The notes under the pieces: generated by a model
Databases searched by the model: none
Told to the model about the DNA's origin: nothing
The model's input: the letters and a program-made list of their open reading frames with translations, nothing else
Source: Lancefieldella parvula
Lineage (GTDB): Bacteria > Actinomycetota > Coriobacteriia > Coriobacteriales > Atopobiaceae
DNA length: 64,000 nucleotides
Direction of reading: 5' to 3'
NCBI GenBank assembly: GCA_023300185.1
Contig: CP097092.1
Coordinates: 1,240,001 to 1,304,000 of the forward strand
Program-made: the position numbers and the translations under genes
Shown: one piece after another, positions 35,358-43,731 of the stretch
Layout: every line of letters begins with the position of its first letter
Position numbering within the stretch: position 1 is the stretch's first letter

Positions 35358-35840
35358 TTACTCGAATAGCTTTGAGATATCCTCGACCGGGGTCGTAGGA
35401 ACACGCCTAATCTCTAGAGTCACCCCCAATTCCTGAAGCTCACGAAAGGCAGCGACGTCCTTATCGTCTACCGCCACACTTGTGGCGACCTGTCGCTTTC
35501 CCTCAGCCATGTGCATATTGCCGATGTTCACTTTTTTGATTGGAACACCGCCCTTAACCAGAGTGAGGACATCCTCTGGATTCTCGGCAACAAGGAAAAT
35601 GTGCTGGCTTGCTGAAGCCTTGTGGATAACATCGATAGTTTTCTGGAGCGTAAAGTACCTGGTTGCAACACCGTTTGGTGCAGCCATATCCATGAGGCCC
35701 TGACGCATCTTATTGCCTGCGACCTCGTCATTAGCAACAAGGATGAGATTTGTTCCAAGGGTACCGTTCCACTGAGTAGCAACCTGACCATGAATCAAAC
35801 GATTATCGATTCGAGCAAGCTTGATATCTGGTTCTCCCAT
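35358..35840 (-). CDS. PTS mannose/fructose/sorbose-family IIB component
   Basis: 160 residues. The phospho-accepting His lies in IDNRLIHGQVATQW near the N-terminus. It passes phosphate from IIA to the incoming sugar. The fold continues with LILVANDEVAGNKMRQGLMD and KKVNIGNMHMAEGKRQ. In GalNAc loci this is AgaV/GnbA-like. A 138-base gap separates it from IIC. ATG 35840 follows GGAG eight bases upstream. Confidence 0.93.
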   Translation of the reverse strand: MGEPDIKLARIDNRLIHGQVATQWNGTLGTNLILVANDEVAGNKMRQGLMDMAAPNGVATRYFTLQKTIDVIHKASASQHIFLVAENPEDVLTLVKGGVPIKKVNIGNMHMAEGKRQVATSVAVDDKDVAAFRELQELGVTLEIRRVPTTPVEDISKLFE

Positions 35841-35935
35841 AACAAGTTCTCCTCTCTTTGCGCGCACACTTGTGCGTGCTATCTGCGATTTTCATCGCAC
35901 TACTCGCAACTTGCGCTGCGTGTTTTACTGCAAAT

Positions 35936-36226
35936 TTATTTATTGTTGGAAACGCTGATTAACGCCCAACGATCCAACGTGATGACCACATTTGGAGCAA
36001 ACTCAACATCTACTGTTTCTTTTTTGACGTTTTTAACTACGCCATACATTCCGCTGTTAGTCTTAACTTTCTGACCTGCATGAAGATTCTTCAGAAACTC
36101 TGAAGTTGTTCCCGCCTTTTTAGAAGAGGCTCTCCAAATAAAGAAGGAATAAATAAGGCCCAAAATTACTAAAAACGCGAGAAGAACAATGGATGAAGCA
36201 AGAATGTTCTCTGCTAGATTTGCCAT
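35936..36226 (-). CDS. YajC-like protein inside the PTS operon
   Basis: 96 residues. One hydrophobic helix (ILASSIVLLAFLVILGLIYSF) is followed by a short soluble domain with LKNLHAGQKVKTNSGMYGVV, the YajC pattern. YajC is an accessory of the SecDF translocase, but copies embedded in mannose-family PTS operons are seen in streptococci and lactobacilli and may assist insertion or stability of IIC/IID. ATG 36226 has AAGGAG six bases upstream. I cannot tell whether the genome has another yajC next to secDF. Confidence 0.85.
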   Translation of the reverse strand: MANLAENILASSIVLLAFLVILGLIYSFFIWRASSKKAGTTSEFLKNLHAGQKVKTNSGMYGVVKNVKKETVDVEFAPNVVITLDRWALISVSNNK

Positions 36227-36259
36227 GTGCATCTCCTTAATTCAACAACAAAACGCTAC

Positions 36260-36700
36260 TTAAATACCATCGTCTCCGAAGATGTCATCTTCTGGCTCAA
36301 CCTCAAGCTCAAGACGCTTATGAACAACTCCCTGGCTACCAGCTAAAACAGCAGTCTCAACCAACTCTTCAAGAGAGGTGTCTGCCATGCGGCTACCAAG
36401 TGTTTCAAGAAGCATAGGAAGGTTTGTACCTGTAACAACTTCTACGTTTGAATAACTCTGAGCAATAATCATTGCCTGATTAAAAGGCGTTCCACCAAGC
36501 AGGTCGCAGAAAACCAACACGCCATCAGTAGTATCAAGAAGATCGGAGATTGTGGCAGCAAGAGTTTCTGGGTACGTTGCAGCACCGGCTTCAATAAAAG
36601 GAACGGGAACAAAAGCATCTTGCTCACCAGCAATCATCTTTAAAGCATCAGCAAGCCCGTTTGCAAACGTTCCATGACCAGTTAAAACGCAACCTACCAT
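36260..36700 (-). CDS. PTS mannose-family IIA component
   Basis: 146 residues. The N-terminus MVGCVLTGHGTFANGLADAL holds the phospho-His of EIIA-Man proteins (GHG). LVFCDLLGGTPFNQAMIIAQ is the conserved second motif. It accepts phosphate from HPr and hands it to IIB. The acidic C-terminal tail (EPEDDIFGDDG) is lineage-specific. First gene of the PTS operon; AAGGAG stands before the ATG. The divergent kinase gene begins 537 bases away. Confidence 0.94.
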   Translation of the reverse strand: MVGCVLTGHGTFANGLADALKMIAGEQDAFVPVPFIEAGAATYPETLAATISDLLDTTDGVLVFCDLLGGTPFNQAMIIAQSYSNVEVVTGTNLPMLLETLGSRMADTSLEELVETAVLAGSQGVVHKRLELEVEPEDDIFGDDGI

Positions 36701-37237
36701 GTCAAACTCCTTTCAAAGAGCTGGAAACTATCTGGAGAGCTACACGGAAAACATTAGGAGTGTTGAAGCTTTCTCAAAGTGGTAGATACCAGATAACAAC
36801 CTAACATAAGTATAGTCTAGTGGGCTTCTTGTGATGTGTACGTTAACAATCGCCGGTTTAACGGTACTATTTTTACCGTAAACGGTACACACGTTGTTAT
36901 TTTCGCAGGTAGATATATGGATAAATTGTGACGATGCACTAAAAATTTAGAGCTATTCTTGAAAAATGAGAAGTTCTTATAACGTACCTTTATACGTAAT
37001 AAACGTAGTAAACAACCCTAAAATCCTGCTCAAATACGGCGAGAAAATAAAATTGGTATTAAGAAATTATGTACTGGTATCTTTTTTTATAACATCTAAA
37101 GAAAAGTTTCTTGATGGTGCTTTGGTTAAATAGATTTACTCCAATTTCATTTGCAGTGGCGCTGCTCCATAGTGTTTCTCGCCCCTGCTTTCCTCTGAGC
37201 ACTTTGTGTGCACTGTCTTTTAGACGAGGTGATATGC
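36701..37237. promoter_or_regulatory. Divergent control region of the amino-sugar locus
   Basis: 537 gene-free bases lie between the PTS operon (minus) and the kinase-aldolase genes (plus). A TATACT -10 candidate for the PTS side lies at 36809-36814 (minus). The operator-like cluster is at 36861-36887. A second repeated theme, ACGTA, occurs three times at 36976-37010 (AACGTAC, TACGTAA, AACGTAG). Two copies of the GGCGAGAA word lie at 37038 and 37174. The region is long enough for two promoters plus catabolite control. Confidence 0.55.
36861..36887. promoter_or_regulatory. Candidate operator: ACGGTA/TACCGT inverted-repeat cluster
   Basis: ACGGTA (36861-36866), TACCGT (36874-36879) and ACGGTA (36882-36887) form two overlapping inverted repeats that share the middle half-site. 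It sits ~50 bases upstream of the PTS -10 candidate. The nearby GntR-type regulator is the obvious candidate to bind it. Confidence 0.5.
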
Positions 37238-38173
37238 GTGATTGTTACCGTAACACTCAATGCATCCATTGATAAGGCGTACTACCTGGACTCTCCTGTT
37301 GTAGATGGAACCGTACACAGAGTCTCGGTGGTAGATAACAGCGCGGGCGGCAAAGGCCTTAACGCCTCACGAGCCATTACCACCCTTAACTACCCCGTTT
37401 GTGCCACAGGATTTGTTGGCGGTAATAACGGAAGATACCTTGTTGAGTTGGCTCATAAAGATGGCATTACCAGTGATTTTATTTATACCGAGCAAGAGAC
37501 TCGCTCATGCATTAATATCCTGGAGCCAAGCGGACAATCAACTGAGTTTTTAGAGCCTGGACAGCCTGTACTTCCTGAGGAATTCCTTGCTTTCAAGGCA
37601 AAACTTGTCCAGCTTACCAACGAAGCCGAAGTTGTTACCTTTAATGGCAGTGTTCCCAAGGGCATTTCTGTCGAAAATTACAAAGAACTTATTGAAGAGA
37701 CCATGGCTGCGGGCGTGCCTTGCATTGTAGACGCATCCGGTGCACTGCTCGCCTCCTGTATTGATGCCCTTCCTACCATGATCAAACCGAACACCGATGA
37801 AATCGGTCAACTTCTAGGAAGAGAAGTAACTACAGAAGATCAGGTCATTGAGGCGGCTCAGGAACTGCATAAACGCGGCATTAAAATTGTAGTTGTCTCG
37901 CTTGGTGCAAAAGGTGCACTCATGGTTTCTGATGAAGGAACCTTTAGAGCAAATCCTCCAAAAATTGAAGCTATCAATCCTGTTGGTGCAGGAGATACCC
38001 TTGTTGGCTCATTTGCTGTTGCACTTGCTCAGAAAAAGCCAACTTCAGAGTGTCTTACCTTTGCGCTATCATGCGCTACTGCAAGTTGCCTATCTGCGGG
38101 CACCGGTCGCTTTGATCAGGATATTGCAACTAAGATTCATAAGCAGGTCGCAATCAAGAAGATTGCTGAATAA
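37238..38173 (+). CDS. PfkB-family sugar-phosphate kinase (tagatose-6-phosphate/1-phosphofructokinase type)
   Basis: 311 residues. Signature motifs: VTLNASIDKAYYLDSP, NSAGGKGLNASRAI (substrate GG motif), KPNTDEIGQLLG and the catalytic GAGD in INPVGAGDTLVGSFA. LacC and FruK are not separable by eye; the locus (AgaS, tagatose-bisphosphate-type aldolase) favours tagatose-6-phosphate to tagatose-1,6-bisphosphate. The start is the GTG at 37238, with GAGGTGA five bases upstream; the nearby ATG at 37234 is out of frame. It is divergent from the PTS operon. Confidence 0.9.
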   Translation: MIVTVTLNASIDKAYYLDSPVVDGTVHRVSVVDNSAGGKGLNASRAITTLNYPVCATGFVGGNNGRYLVELAHKDGITSDFIYTEQETRSCINILEPSGQSTEFLEPGQPVLPEEFLAFKAKLVQLTNEAEVVTFNGSVPKGISVENYKELIEETMAAGVPCIVDASGALLASCIDALPTMIKPNTDEIGQLLGREVTTEDQVIEAAQELHKRGIKIVVVSLGAKGALMVSDEGTFRANPPKIEAINPVGAGDTLVGSFAVALAQKKPTSECLTFALSCATASCLSAGTGRFDQDIATKIHKQVAIKKIAE

Positions 38174-38308
38174 TATGCAGCAAGACAGGTTTCTCGCCAA
38201 AGGTTACAAAGACAAAACTATTTCTAGAAAACTTACGTAACAGAGTAAGAGAAACGTTACAATTTTTTCAGTCAATCAAAGAGCCCTTTGGGGCGAAAGG
38301 AGCAATAG

Positions 38309-39160
38309 ATGTTCGTTACTACTAAGCAGATGCTTCTTGACGCACAGGCTGGCCATTACGCTGTTGGCGCCTTTAACGTTGAGAACCTTGAGTTTGTAAT
38401 GGCTGTTGTTAGGGCAGCAGAAGAGCGCCGCTCCCCTGTTATTCTTCAGACCACTCCTGGCACCATCAAGTACGCAAGCCTTGATTACTTTGCTGCCATG
38501 GTTCGTTGTGCTGCTGAAGAGGCAACAGTTCCTGTTGCTCTTCACCTAGATCACGGTGACGGCTTTGACCGCTGCATCCAGGCAGCTCGTGCCGGTTACA
38601 CCTCCGTCATGATTGACGGCTCTCACGTTCCATTTGAGGACAACATTGCACTTACCGCATCCGTAACCAAGTTTGCTGGTCCTATCAACCTTCCTGTTGA
38701 GGCAGAGCTTGGCAAAGTTGGCGGCAAAGAGGACGACGGCCCAGCTGTTGAGGGCGAGAACCCCTACACTGATCCAGACCAGGCTGAGGAGTTTGTCGCT
38801 CGCACTAACTGCACTTCTCTTGCAGTTGGCGTTGGTACCGCCCACGGCGTCTACCACGGCACTCCTCACATTGAGCAGGGCGTCCTCAAGGCAATCCGCC
38901 AGCGCCTTGATATTCCTCTGGTTCTTCACGGTACTTCTGGTGTTCCAGATGACCAGGTAGCAGAGGCCATTCAGAACGGTATTTGCAAGGTTAACTACGC
39001 AACCGAACTTCGCCAGGTCTTTACCGCAGCCTTCATGAAGTACATGTCAGAAAACCCTGGCAACTTTGATCCAAAGAAGCCTTCCGTTCCTGGTATGGAA
39101 GCAATCACTCAGATTGTTGCAAGCCACATGGATAACCTGGGCTCTTCCCACAAGGCATAA
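38309..39160 (+). CDS. Class II ketose-bisphosphate aldolase (tagatose/fructose-1,6-bisphosphate)
   Basis: 283 residues. Zinc ligands are His in LHLDHGDGFD, GTAHGVYHG and LHGTSGVP. Other landmarks are VGAFNVENLE, SVMIDGSHVPFEDNI and AELGKVGGKEDDG. It splits the bisphosphate into dihydroxyacetone phosphate and glyceraldehyde-3-phosphate, the last step of galactosamine breakdown. The length and sequence fit the GatY/KbaY/AgaY and FbaA-short group. Strong codon bias suggests high expression, so it may also be the glycolytic aldolase. AAGGAG precedes the ATG. A terminator follows. Confidence 0.93.
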   Translation: MFVTTKQMLLDAQAGHYAVGAFNVENLEFVMAVVRAAEERRSPVILQTTPGTIKYASLDYFAAMVRCAAEEATVPVALHLDHGDGFDRCIQAARAGYTSVMIDGSHVPFEDNIALTASVTKFAGPINLPVEAELGKVGGKEDDGPAVEGENPYTDPDQAEEFVARTNCTSLAVGVGTAHGVYHGTPHIEQGVLKAIRQRLDIPLVLHGTSGVPDDQVAEAIQNGICKVNYATELRQVFTAAFMKYMSENPGNFDPKKPSVPGMEAITQIVASHMDNLGSSHKA

Positions 39161-39208
39161 GCGTCAAGGCATAGCCGTCACACGTATCCTGCTTTTGCAG
39201 ATAAAAAC

Positions 39209-39240
39209 AAGGCGAGAAGATCGATTGGTCTTCTCGCCTT
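39209..39240. terminator. Bidirectional terminator between aldolase and ilvE
   Basis: GGCGAGAAGA (39211-39220) and TCTTCTCGCC (39229-39238) form a perfect 10-bp stem with an 8-base loop. The T run is better on the minus strand (TTGTTTTT), serving ilvE; the plus strand has TTTGTG. The stem is made of two inverted copies of the recurrent GGCGAGAA word. Confidence 0.85.
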
Positions 39241-39276
39241 TGTGTTAAAAGCAAAGCGTTGTTGAAAACGCGAGTC

Positions 39277-40323
39277 CTAGCAAATCTTGCAAATCCAGTC
39301 TGCCTCTGGAGCCTCAATCTCGCCAGACTGAATACTGGTCAGCGTGTTGCGAAGCTTGGACATAACTGGTCCAACAGCCTCCATACCAGCGCCAAAGACA
39401 ATTTCTTTCTGGCCGTCAACAACTTTGCCAACAGGAGAAATAACAGCAGCGGTACCGCACATACCGCACTCAACAAACTGATCAAGCTCGTCAAAGCGGA
39501 CAGGACGCTCAATAACCTTCATACCAAGCAAGTCTTTAGCAACGGTTGCTAGAGAACGGCGAGTAATAGAAGGCAAGATGGAATCTGTGTAAGACTGTGG
39601 AATAACCAGGGTTCCCTCTTTATCAACAAAGAGGAAGTTTGCGCCACTGGACTCCTCAACATAGGTACGAGAGCCAGAGTCAAGATACATACTGTCTGCA
39701 AAGCCCTGCTCATGTGCCCAGGTAGTTGGGTACAGAGACATAGCGTAGTTAAGGCCAGCCTTGATGTTACCGGTTCCGTGAGGAGCAGCACGGTCATAAG
39801 GAGAAACGGTCAGTGCAACAGGAGCAACGCCGTTGGAGTAATAAGCTCCAACTGGAGTGACCATAATACGGAACTCATAGGTAGGAGATGGCTTAACACC
39901 AACAGTATTGCCGGTACCAATCATAAAAGGACGAACATACAGCGTAGCGCCTGTACCAAATGGCGGAACCCATGCTGCGTTTGCAGAAACAACCTCTTTA
40001 ACAGCAGCGACAAATCTATCCTCAGGAAATGGTGGCATGACAAGACGAGATGCAGAGTCAACCATACGCTGAGCATTAAGATTAGGACGGAAGCAGACAA
40101 TATCGCCAGAGACTGTGGTGTAAGCTTTTAAACCCTCAAAAACTTCCTGGCAATAATGGAAGATGTTTGCGCATTCAGACAGCGTAATGCTGTGGTCGGT
40201 GGTAAGTCCGCCCTCATCCCAAGCACCGTCTTTGTAGTGGGCAACGTAGCTGTAGTCACACTGCGTATATGCGAAGCCAAGCGCTGTCCAATCGATGTCT
40301 TTCTTCTCCACTGAGTTTGCCAT
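39277..40323 (-). CDS. ilvE: Branched-chain amino acid aminotransferase
   Basis: 348 residues, fold type IV PLP enzyme. It interconverts Leu/Ile/Val with their keto acids and glutamate. Motifs: HYCQEVFEGLKAYTTVSGDI, RMVDSASRLVMPPFPEDRFV, YVRPFMIGTGNTVGVKPSPT, the cofactor lysine in GTGNIKAGLNYAMSLYP, and ECGMCGTAAVISPVGKVVDG. Type II BCAT length. AAGGAAAGCC precedes the ATG. It stands alone on the minus strand with a terminator downstream. Confidence 0.96.
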   Translation of the reverse strand: MANSVEKKDIDWTALGFAYTQCDYSYVAHYKDGAWDEGGLTTDHSITLSECANIFHYCQEVFEGLKAYTTVSGDIVCFRPNLNAQRMVDSASRLVMPPFPEDRFVAAVKEVVSANAAWVPPFGTGATLYVRPFMIGTGNTVGVKPSPTYEFRIMVTPVGAYYSNGVAPVALTVSPYDRAAPHGTGNIKAGLNYAMSLYPTTWAHEQGFADSMYLDSGSRTYVEESSGANFLFVDKEGTLVIPQSYTDSILPSITRRSLATVAKDLLGMKVIERPVRFDELDQFVECGMCGTAAVISPVGKVVDGQKEIVFGAGMEAVGPVMSKLRNTLTSIQSGEIEAPEADWICKIC

Positions 40324-40459
40324 GGCTTTCCTTTCTCCGTGGGTTTTAAAGAATGAACTTCATCATAAACATGCGGATATGAATACCTAGTCCTATTAAA
40401 TAGTTTGTAACCGAATAGATATTTTGCGGTATAACGTACATGAGCTGAAGGGAGCAAAA

Positions 40460-40819
40460 ATGAATATCAAACTTAAGAGGACTTACGATGCGCCAGAAGC
40501 TGACGATGGGTATCGCGTGCTGGTAGATAGACTGTGGCCTCGTGGTATCAAAAAAGAGAACCTACACGCTGATGAATGGACTAAAACCATTGCTCCTACT
40601 ACTGAGTGCAGAAAAGCATTCAACCACGATCCAGAGCGCTTTGATAGCTTTGTGTCTACCTATACAGCTGAACTTGACAGCAATCCTGACGCAGATGCCT
40701 TTGTTGAACAGCTTAAAAAGCTTGATCAATCTACCGTGACACTGCTTTTCTCGGATAAAGACACTACGTACAACAACGCAGTAGTGCTCAAAAAGTGGCT
40801 TGAGACTAAGCTTAAGTAA
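40460..40819 (+). CDS. DUF488 family protein (YeaO-like)
   Basis: 119 residues. The stretch YRVLVDRLWPRGIKKENLHADEW with the later FVEQLKKLDQSTVTLLFSDK is typical of the short DUF488 family. These are small cytosolic proteins of unknown function, often next to metal or stress genes. ATG 40460 is preceded by AAGGGAGC. It is convergent with murI, 19 bases apart, with no evident terminator between them. Confidence 0.9.
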   Translation: MNIKLKRTYDAPEADDGYRVLVDRLWPRGIKKENLHADEWTKTIAPTTECRKAFNHDPERFDSFVSTYTAELDSNPDADAFVEQLKKLDQSTVTLLFSDKDTTYNNAVVLKKWLETKLK

Positions 40820-40838
40820 TACGCTTACCCAGCCACGC

Positions 40839-41648
40839 TTACATATCTTGCGAGAAGAACTCCTGGTAGAACTTCAATTCTTCAGGAGTATCTATGCTTG
40901 ATGAGAATAAAATATCAGGCTCTACGGCGCTAGTGTTCTTGTCTGCAGTGACATCTGCAGAAGCAAGCAAGTTTGCCTGTCCAAGCAAACGCTTAAGCTG
41001 ATGAGCAGCACCTGCGCCGCCGTCAAAAAATTCTACGTCTCCTAAAACAGAGCTAATTTGCTTCTTGATAAAGGGGTAATGGGTACACCCAAGAACCACA
41101 GCATCTACCTGACCAGCATAATTTCCCAAAAGCTCGGTCAGTCGTTTATGCATCTGTTCTGAATCAGCCTGACCAGATTCAATAAGCTCCACCAGACCTT
41201 CTCCTGGAATAGAGATAACCTTTGCAGAAGGATGCAGGCGCGACTCAAGGTTGTGGTACTTCTGCAAAGAGAGCGTTGCTTTTGTAGCCAGAACAACCAC
41301 TGTTCCATGGGGATATGCAGTTACTGCAGGCTTAAGAGCTGGCTCAACGCCCACAATAGGTACATGAAGATAGGTTGCCCTCAGCTCGTCTGCAGCAGCA
41401 GCTGTAGCAGTATTGCAGGCTATAACCAGCGCTTTAGCACCCTCATCAATAAACTTTTTAGCAATAGCCGCAGAGCGCTGGGCAATCTGCGCTTTTGGCT
41501 TAGTGCCATAAGGAGCAAATGCAGAATCGCCAAAATAATGAAATTCCTCGTGAGGCATTTGGGCAACAAGGTGTTTAAGCACACTCATGCCACCAACGCC
41601 TGAGTCAAATACACCAATAAAATTATGAGGAGCTAAGCGAGCTTCCAT
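40839..41648 (-). CDS. murI: Glutamate racemase
   Basis: 269 residues. It makes D-glutamate for peptidoglycan. The two catalytic cysteines lie in LVIACNTATAAAADEL and VLGCTHYPFIKKQ. The N-terminal FDSGVGGMSVLKHLVAQMP and YFGDSAFAPYG are diagnostic. Its ATG follows AAAGG. It is divergent from the FKBP gene with a 112-base shared promoter region. Confidence 0.96.
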   Translation of the reverse strand: MEARLAPHNFIGVFDSGVGGMSVLKHLVAQMPHEEFHYFGDSAFAPYGTKPKAQIAQRSAAIAKKFIDEGAKALVIACNTATAAAADELRATYLHVPIVGVEPALKPAVTAYPHGTVVVLATKATLSLQKYHNLESRLHPSAKVISIPGEGLVELIESGQADSEQMHKRLTELLGNYAGQVDAVVLGCTHYPFIKKQISSVLGDVEFFDGGAGAAHQLKRLLGQANLLASADVTADKNTSAVEPDILFSSSIDTPEELKFYQEFFSQDM

Positions 41649-41760
41649 TACAAACCTTTCAAACTGAATGTAAAGTATTTTATACCTTTATCATTCAAAG
41701 GTTGATTTACGTCACTCTTGGGTAGAATGCCAAAGATATGTTTTTAACGATTGGAGTTTC

Positions 41761-42189
41761 ATGAGCAACGAAGGTAAAAAGGTAAAGGTCCACTACGTAG
41801 GCACGCTTGATGACGGAACTAAGTTTGACTCCTCCCGCGATCGCAACGAGCCACTGGCATTTACCTGCATGGCTGGTCAGATGATCCCTGGCTTTGATGA
41901 GGCTGTCAAAGATATGACCGTTGGCCAGATTGTTGACGTCCACATTCCAGCAGCAGAGGCATATGGTGAGCGCCATGAAGAGGCAGTACAGCCTGTTCCC
42001 GTAGCTCAGCTTCCAGGCTCTGAGAATCTTGTTGCAGGTCAGCAGGTTACTCTGGGCACCCCTGAGGGATACCCTGTTATGGCAACCGTTGTCTCTAACG
42101 ACGGCACCACTATCGTCTTTGACACCAACCATCCAATGGCTGGTAAAGACCTTAACTTCAACATTGAGCTTCTTGAGGTTGAAGAGTAA
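41761..42189 (+). CDS. FKBP-type peptidyl-prolyl cis-trans isomerase (SlyD-like)
   Basis: 142 residues. KVKVHYVGTLDDGTKFDSS and QMIPGFDEAVKDMTVGQIVD form the FKBP core. The middle ~60 residues (PAAEAYGERHEEAVQPVPVA onward) are the inserted flap domain with chaperone activity in SlyD. The C-terminal metal-binding His/Cys tail of E. coli SlyD is absent. It assists cytosolic folding. GGAG lies 5 bases before the ATG. Confidence 0.93.
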   Translation: MSNEGKKVKVHYVGTLDDGTKFDSSRDRNEPLAFTCMAGQMIPGFDEAVKDMTVGQIVDVHIPAAEAYGERHEEAVQPVPVAQLPGSENLVAGQQVTLGTPEGYPVMATVVSNDGTTIVFDTNHPMAGKDLNFNIELLEVEE

Positions 42190-42209
42190 TCCACTCCCCC
42201 TTTATAGAG

Positions 42210-42254
42210 CGAGAAGGGCGTAGGTGCTTCTGGCATCTGCGTCCTTCTTTTTTG
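42210..42254 (+). terminator. Terminator of the FKBP gene
   Basis: GCGAGAAGGGCG and CGTCCTTCTTTTTTG give a stem of about 9 pairs (AGAAGGGCG with CGTCCTTCT) followed by six T. The arm begins with the recurrent GCGAGAAG word. Confidence 0.75.
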
Positions 42255-42269
42255 CGCCAAATAAACATC

Positions 42270-42306
42270 AAAAAAGAGCTTGGTTGCATGCAATCAAGCT
42301 CTTTTA
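42270..42306. terminator. Terminator of the peptidoglycan hydrolase gene (bidirectional)
   Basis: AAAGAGCTTG and CAAGCTCTTT enclose a GCATGC-centred loop. On the minus strand it is followed by TTTTTTG, serving the gene ending at 42334; A and T runs on both sides allow action in both directions. Confidence 0.85.
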
Positions 42307-42333
42307 CATAACAAGTTATGAGGGGCCAATACC

Positions 42334-43575
42334 TTAGCTTAGGACAACGCCGCCAAGCCAGCCCCACCTTGGAGTACTCAAAGCACCAAGCTGAGAAATC
42401 CAAGAACTCAAGCTCTGGCTTCTTACAATACCAGAGAGGCAGTGCCTGACCATGCCGCCACCAATGTAGATGCCAACGTGGCCGTAAATCAGAGCTGCAG
42501 CAGAACCACCAAGGGTTGGAACAGCAATAATCATGCCAGGCTCAATAGCGCTCTGATCAGTAGAGTAGCACCAGGAATAGTACATATCACAAGCGTTGCC
42601 ATAGAAGGTGCCAACGCCTGCGTTTGAGAAGACGTTGGAGACCCAAGCTGCACAGAAGCCAGCACCGGTAGATCCGGTATAGCCCGCAGCATTAACAACT
42701 GCAGCAGCAGAACCAGAACCAGCAGAAGAGGTTCCTCCTCCGCCACCGCCGCCAGAGTAGCTACTACCGCCACCGCTGTCGCTTGATGCAGCAGCACGCT
42801 GAGCGGCAACACGCTCTGCCTCCTGCTGAGCGGCAAGAAGCTCAGAATCACGCTGAGCGATAAGCTCTTTTACGTTGTCATCAAGATTTGCAACAACGTT
42901 TGCAGCGTCCGCCTGACGAGCAGAAATATCATTAAGCTGAGACTCCTGGGAAGCACGGAGATTCTCAAGTTCAGCCTTCTTATTCTCAAGCTCGGTCTTC
43001 TCGGACTGAAGAGCAGCCTTATCAGACTCAAGAGCAGCCTTCAAGTTCTTAACTTCCTCAATCATCTTCTGATCAGACTCAGAAATCTTATCAAGGTAGT
43101 AAATATTAGAGGTGAGCTCCTCAAAGCTTGCAGAAGAAAGAATCATCTCCAAAGCACCGGCTGGGCCAGCCTTGTAGTTGCTGGACATACGAGCGCCAAG
43201 TGCTTTTCTCTTCTCGGCAATCTGAGTTTCCTTTTCAGAAATCTCTTTCTGCTTAGCATCAATCTGATTCTGCTTATCTGTAATCTGATCAGAAATAGCG
43301 CCAATCTGAGAGTTAGTGTCATTGAGGCTTGCCTGCATGTTGGAGACTTCATTAGAAATCTCATCGAGCAGCTTCTGAGCAGCATCGTAATCGCTACGAG
43401 CAGCATCAATCTGAGCCTGGGTAACACCAAAAGCAGGACGGGTATTAATCAGGGATGCAGTAACGGCAGCGGCAGCAATGCCCATGCCGGCAAAAATCTT
43501 AAGAGCATCACGACGGTTGAAAAGAGCAGCGCTCTGCTCCTCAATGGTTGTGCCTTGCTGTTTCTTTAAACTCAT
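42334..43575 (-). CDS. Secreted coiled-coil NlpC/P60-CHAP-type peptidoglycan hydrolase
   Basis: 413 residues. The N-terminus has a twin-arginine-like signal (FNRRDALKIFAGMGIAAAAV, cleavage near RPAFG). Residues ~50-260 are a long coiled coil rich in Ser/Gln/Lys/Glu. A Ser/Gly linker follows, then a C-terminal cysteine peptidase domain with Cys in AGFCAAWVSNVFSNAG and His in YGHVGIYIGGGMVRH. The layout resembles PcsB/CwlO-type hydrolases that are activated through FtsEX at division. The linker GGGSSYSGGGGGGG is low complexity. It has its own promoter region and terminator. Confidence 0.87.
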   Translation of the reverse strand: MSLKKQQGTTIEEQSAALFNRRDALKIFAGMGIAAAAVTASLINTRPAFGVTQAQIDAARSDYDAAQKLLDEISNEVSNMQASLNDTNSQIGAISDQITDKQNQIDAKQKEISEKETQIAEKRKALGARMSSNYKAGPAGALEMILSSASFEELTSNIYYLDKISESDQKMIEEVKNLKAALESDKAALQSEKTELENKKAELENLRASQESQLNDISARQADAANVVANLDDNVKELIAQRDSELLAAQQEAERVAAQRAAASSDSGGGSSYSGGGGGGGTSSAGSGSAAAVVNAAGYTGSTGAGFCAAWVSNVFSNAGVGTFYGNACDMYYSWCYSTDQSAIEPGMIIAVPTLGGSAAALIYGHVGIYIGGGMVRHCLSGIVRSQSLSSWISQLGALSTPRWGWLGGVVLS

Positions 43576-43731
43576 AAGGGTCTCCTAGAACGTTTAGTAG
43601 TACGGTGTGACCTTTGAGAGACTATTCTACCCGAGATACACGATGATATTCAAAAAGATACGTAATTTACAAACTCTCCGAAACGAATTTTGGGGAGTTT
43701 TGGCTCTAAATTGTGAGGTCAGAGATAGGAT

